Part shown: positions 63,501 to 64,000 of the stretch, piece by piece
How positions within the stretch are numbered: the stretch's first letter is position 1
How the letters are laid out: the number at the start of each line of letters is the position of its first letter
Notes under the pieces: generated by a model
Databases searched by the model: none
Seen by the model: the letters and a program-made list of their open reading frames with translations, nothing else
What the model was told of the DNA's origin: nothing
Translations under genes and position numbers: made by a program
Assembly: GCA_003427395.1 (NCBI GenBank)
Contig: BFEA01000548.1
Location: 265,817-329,816 of the forward strand
Length of the DNA: 64,000 nucleotides
Direction of reading: 5' to 3'
Origin: Chara braunii
Lineage: Eukaryota; Streptophyta; Charophyceae; Charales; Characeae

Positions 63501-64000
63501 TAGGATTGAAGTTATATATATATATATACATATATTGGCGAGACCGCGGAGAAGTCCGGAGATACGTGACAAAGAGTTTTTCTGCGGATCTTGGAAAAAA
63601 AAGAAGTTGGGTTTAGTGTTCCCCGATTTGTCACAAAAACCTAGAGCTGTCAGGCGGTGAATCACTTTCCACATATCAACGAATAAAGTGACGTGACCTG
63701 CTCGTTGAACGCATATATATATATATGTATATATATATATATGCCTACGTCGGAGTCTGAATCGCCATTCGGGAAGTCACATCAGACAGCCCGTAGCTAT
63801 AGGAACGCAGAGACTTCTTTTTTTTTTTCTTTTTTTTTCTTCCTTACTTTTCCTTTATTAGTACCCCTTCTATTTAGCTTCTTTGAATTTTAATCCCCTG
63901 CCTAGTCGCTTCGCGAGGAACGAACAGTCCATTCGAACTATAATTCGAAAGCGGGTGGCCTAGGCTGCCCGACGCTTCATTCCAGTCACCGTGAGATTCG
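63501..64000 (+). repeat. Start of the Giant-1 3' LTR (continues outside window)
   Basis: 63744-64000 repeats 44583-44852 of the 5' LTR (gaatcgccattcgggaagtc, then a T-rich stretch, then ttttaatcccctgcctagtc). The 240 bases before it have no counterpart at 44583 because the 5' LTR is trimmed. TA microsatellites at 63511-63531 and 63714-63742 lie in this part. Confidence 0.65.

Larger units (their letters stand above)
44583..64000 (+). mobile_element. Giant-1: giant Ty3/gypsy-type LTR retrotransposon, 3' LTR continues beyond window
   Basis: Order on the plus strand: 5' LTR (44583-50979), primer-binding site, NW-domain region, gag, protease, RT, RNase H, integrase, 3' region with antisense ORF, polypurine tract, start of 3' LTR. 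The beginning of the 5' LTR (44583 onward) repeats at 63744-64000 with about 85-90 percent identity by eye, which ties the ends together. With a 6.65 kb LTR as in Giant-2, total length would be 25-26 kb. The internal genes carry many stops and frameshifts and are older than the element's outline suggests. Confidence 0.7.

Overview
The window is eukaryotic, repeat-dominated nuclear DNA. It has no bacterial operons, no recognisable host gene with exons, four isolated N bases at 18942-19080 and one 558-base assembly gap (29722-30279), as expected of a draft assembly. The Pol protein families of the minus-strand Ty3/gypsy elements look to me like those that fill the genome of the charophyte alga Chara braunii. 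That match is from memory and unverified, so I treat charophyte or plant lineage as likely, not proven. Almost everything recognisable is retrotransposon sequence.

Layout. 1-1806: C-terminal part of a LINE ORF2 protein (minus), butted against a fragment of a giant LTR element (Giant-3, 1805-3225), which itself carries an insert ending in 64 A. 3600-12820: Giant-2 (minus), a 6.65 kb LTR plus its polypurine tract and 3' region. 12850-23260: mostly unassignable DNA with a 66-bp array, a 63-bp array, a CT microsatellite and hairpins. 23263-26662: Ty3-D, a very long Gag with no pol (minus). 26963-34341: Ty3-A, gag to integrase (minus), split by a 1.49 kb insertion with a 9-bp target duplication. 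34365-36720: GC-rich 29-bp and 43-bp arrays. 36863-42075: Ty3-B, gag to integrase (minus). 42508-44583: Ty3-C, integrase plus an overlapping downstream ORF (minus). 44583 to the window end: Giant-1 (plus).

The most interesting object is Giant-1. Its 5' LTR (44583-50979) ends five bases before a primer-binding site resembling the 3' end of tRNA-Asp. Next come several diverged copies of a small protein domain that I call the NW domain, then gag, protease, RT, RNase H, integrase, a long 3' region with an antisense gene, a polypurine tract and the start of the 3' LTR. If the 3' LTR matches the 6.65 kb LTR of Giant-2, the whole element is about 25-26 kb. The LTRs themselves carry at least three conserved ORFs (A, B, C). 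ORF-C is a full-length NW protein, intact in Giant-2 (4161-4796) and broken by one base deletion in Giant-1. The antisense gene occurs three times in the window, each time with a TATA box at the corresponding place. The layout (large LTRs, extra ORF before gag, antisense ORF before the 3' LTR) parallels Ogre/Grande-type Tat elements of land plants, but I recognise no relative of the NW domain, ORF-A or ORF-B.

All elements are decayed. Reading frames often continue across premature stops, and in Ty3-D all five in-frame stops I checked are TAG, which fits C-to-T change at CAG sites. No host protein gene, rRNA, tRNA or CRISPR array could be supported.
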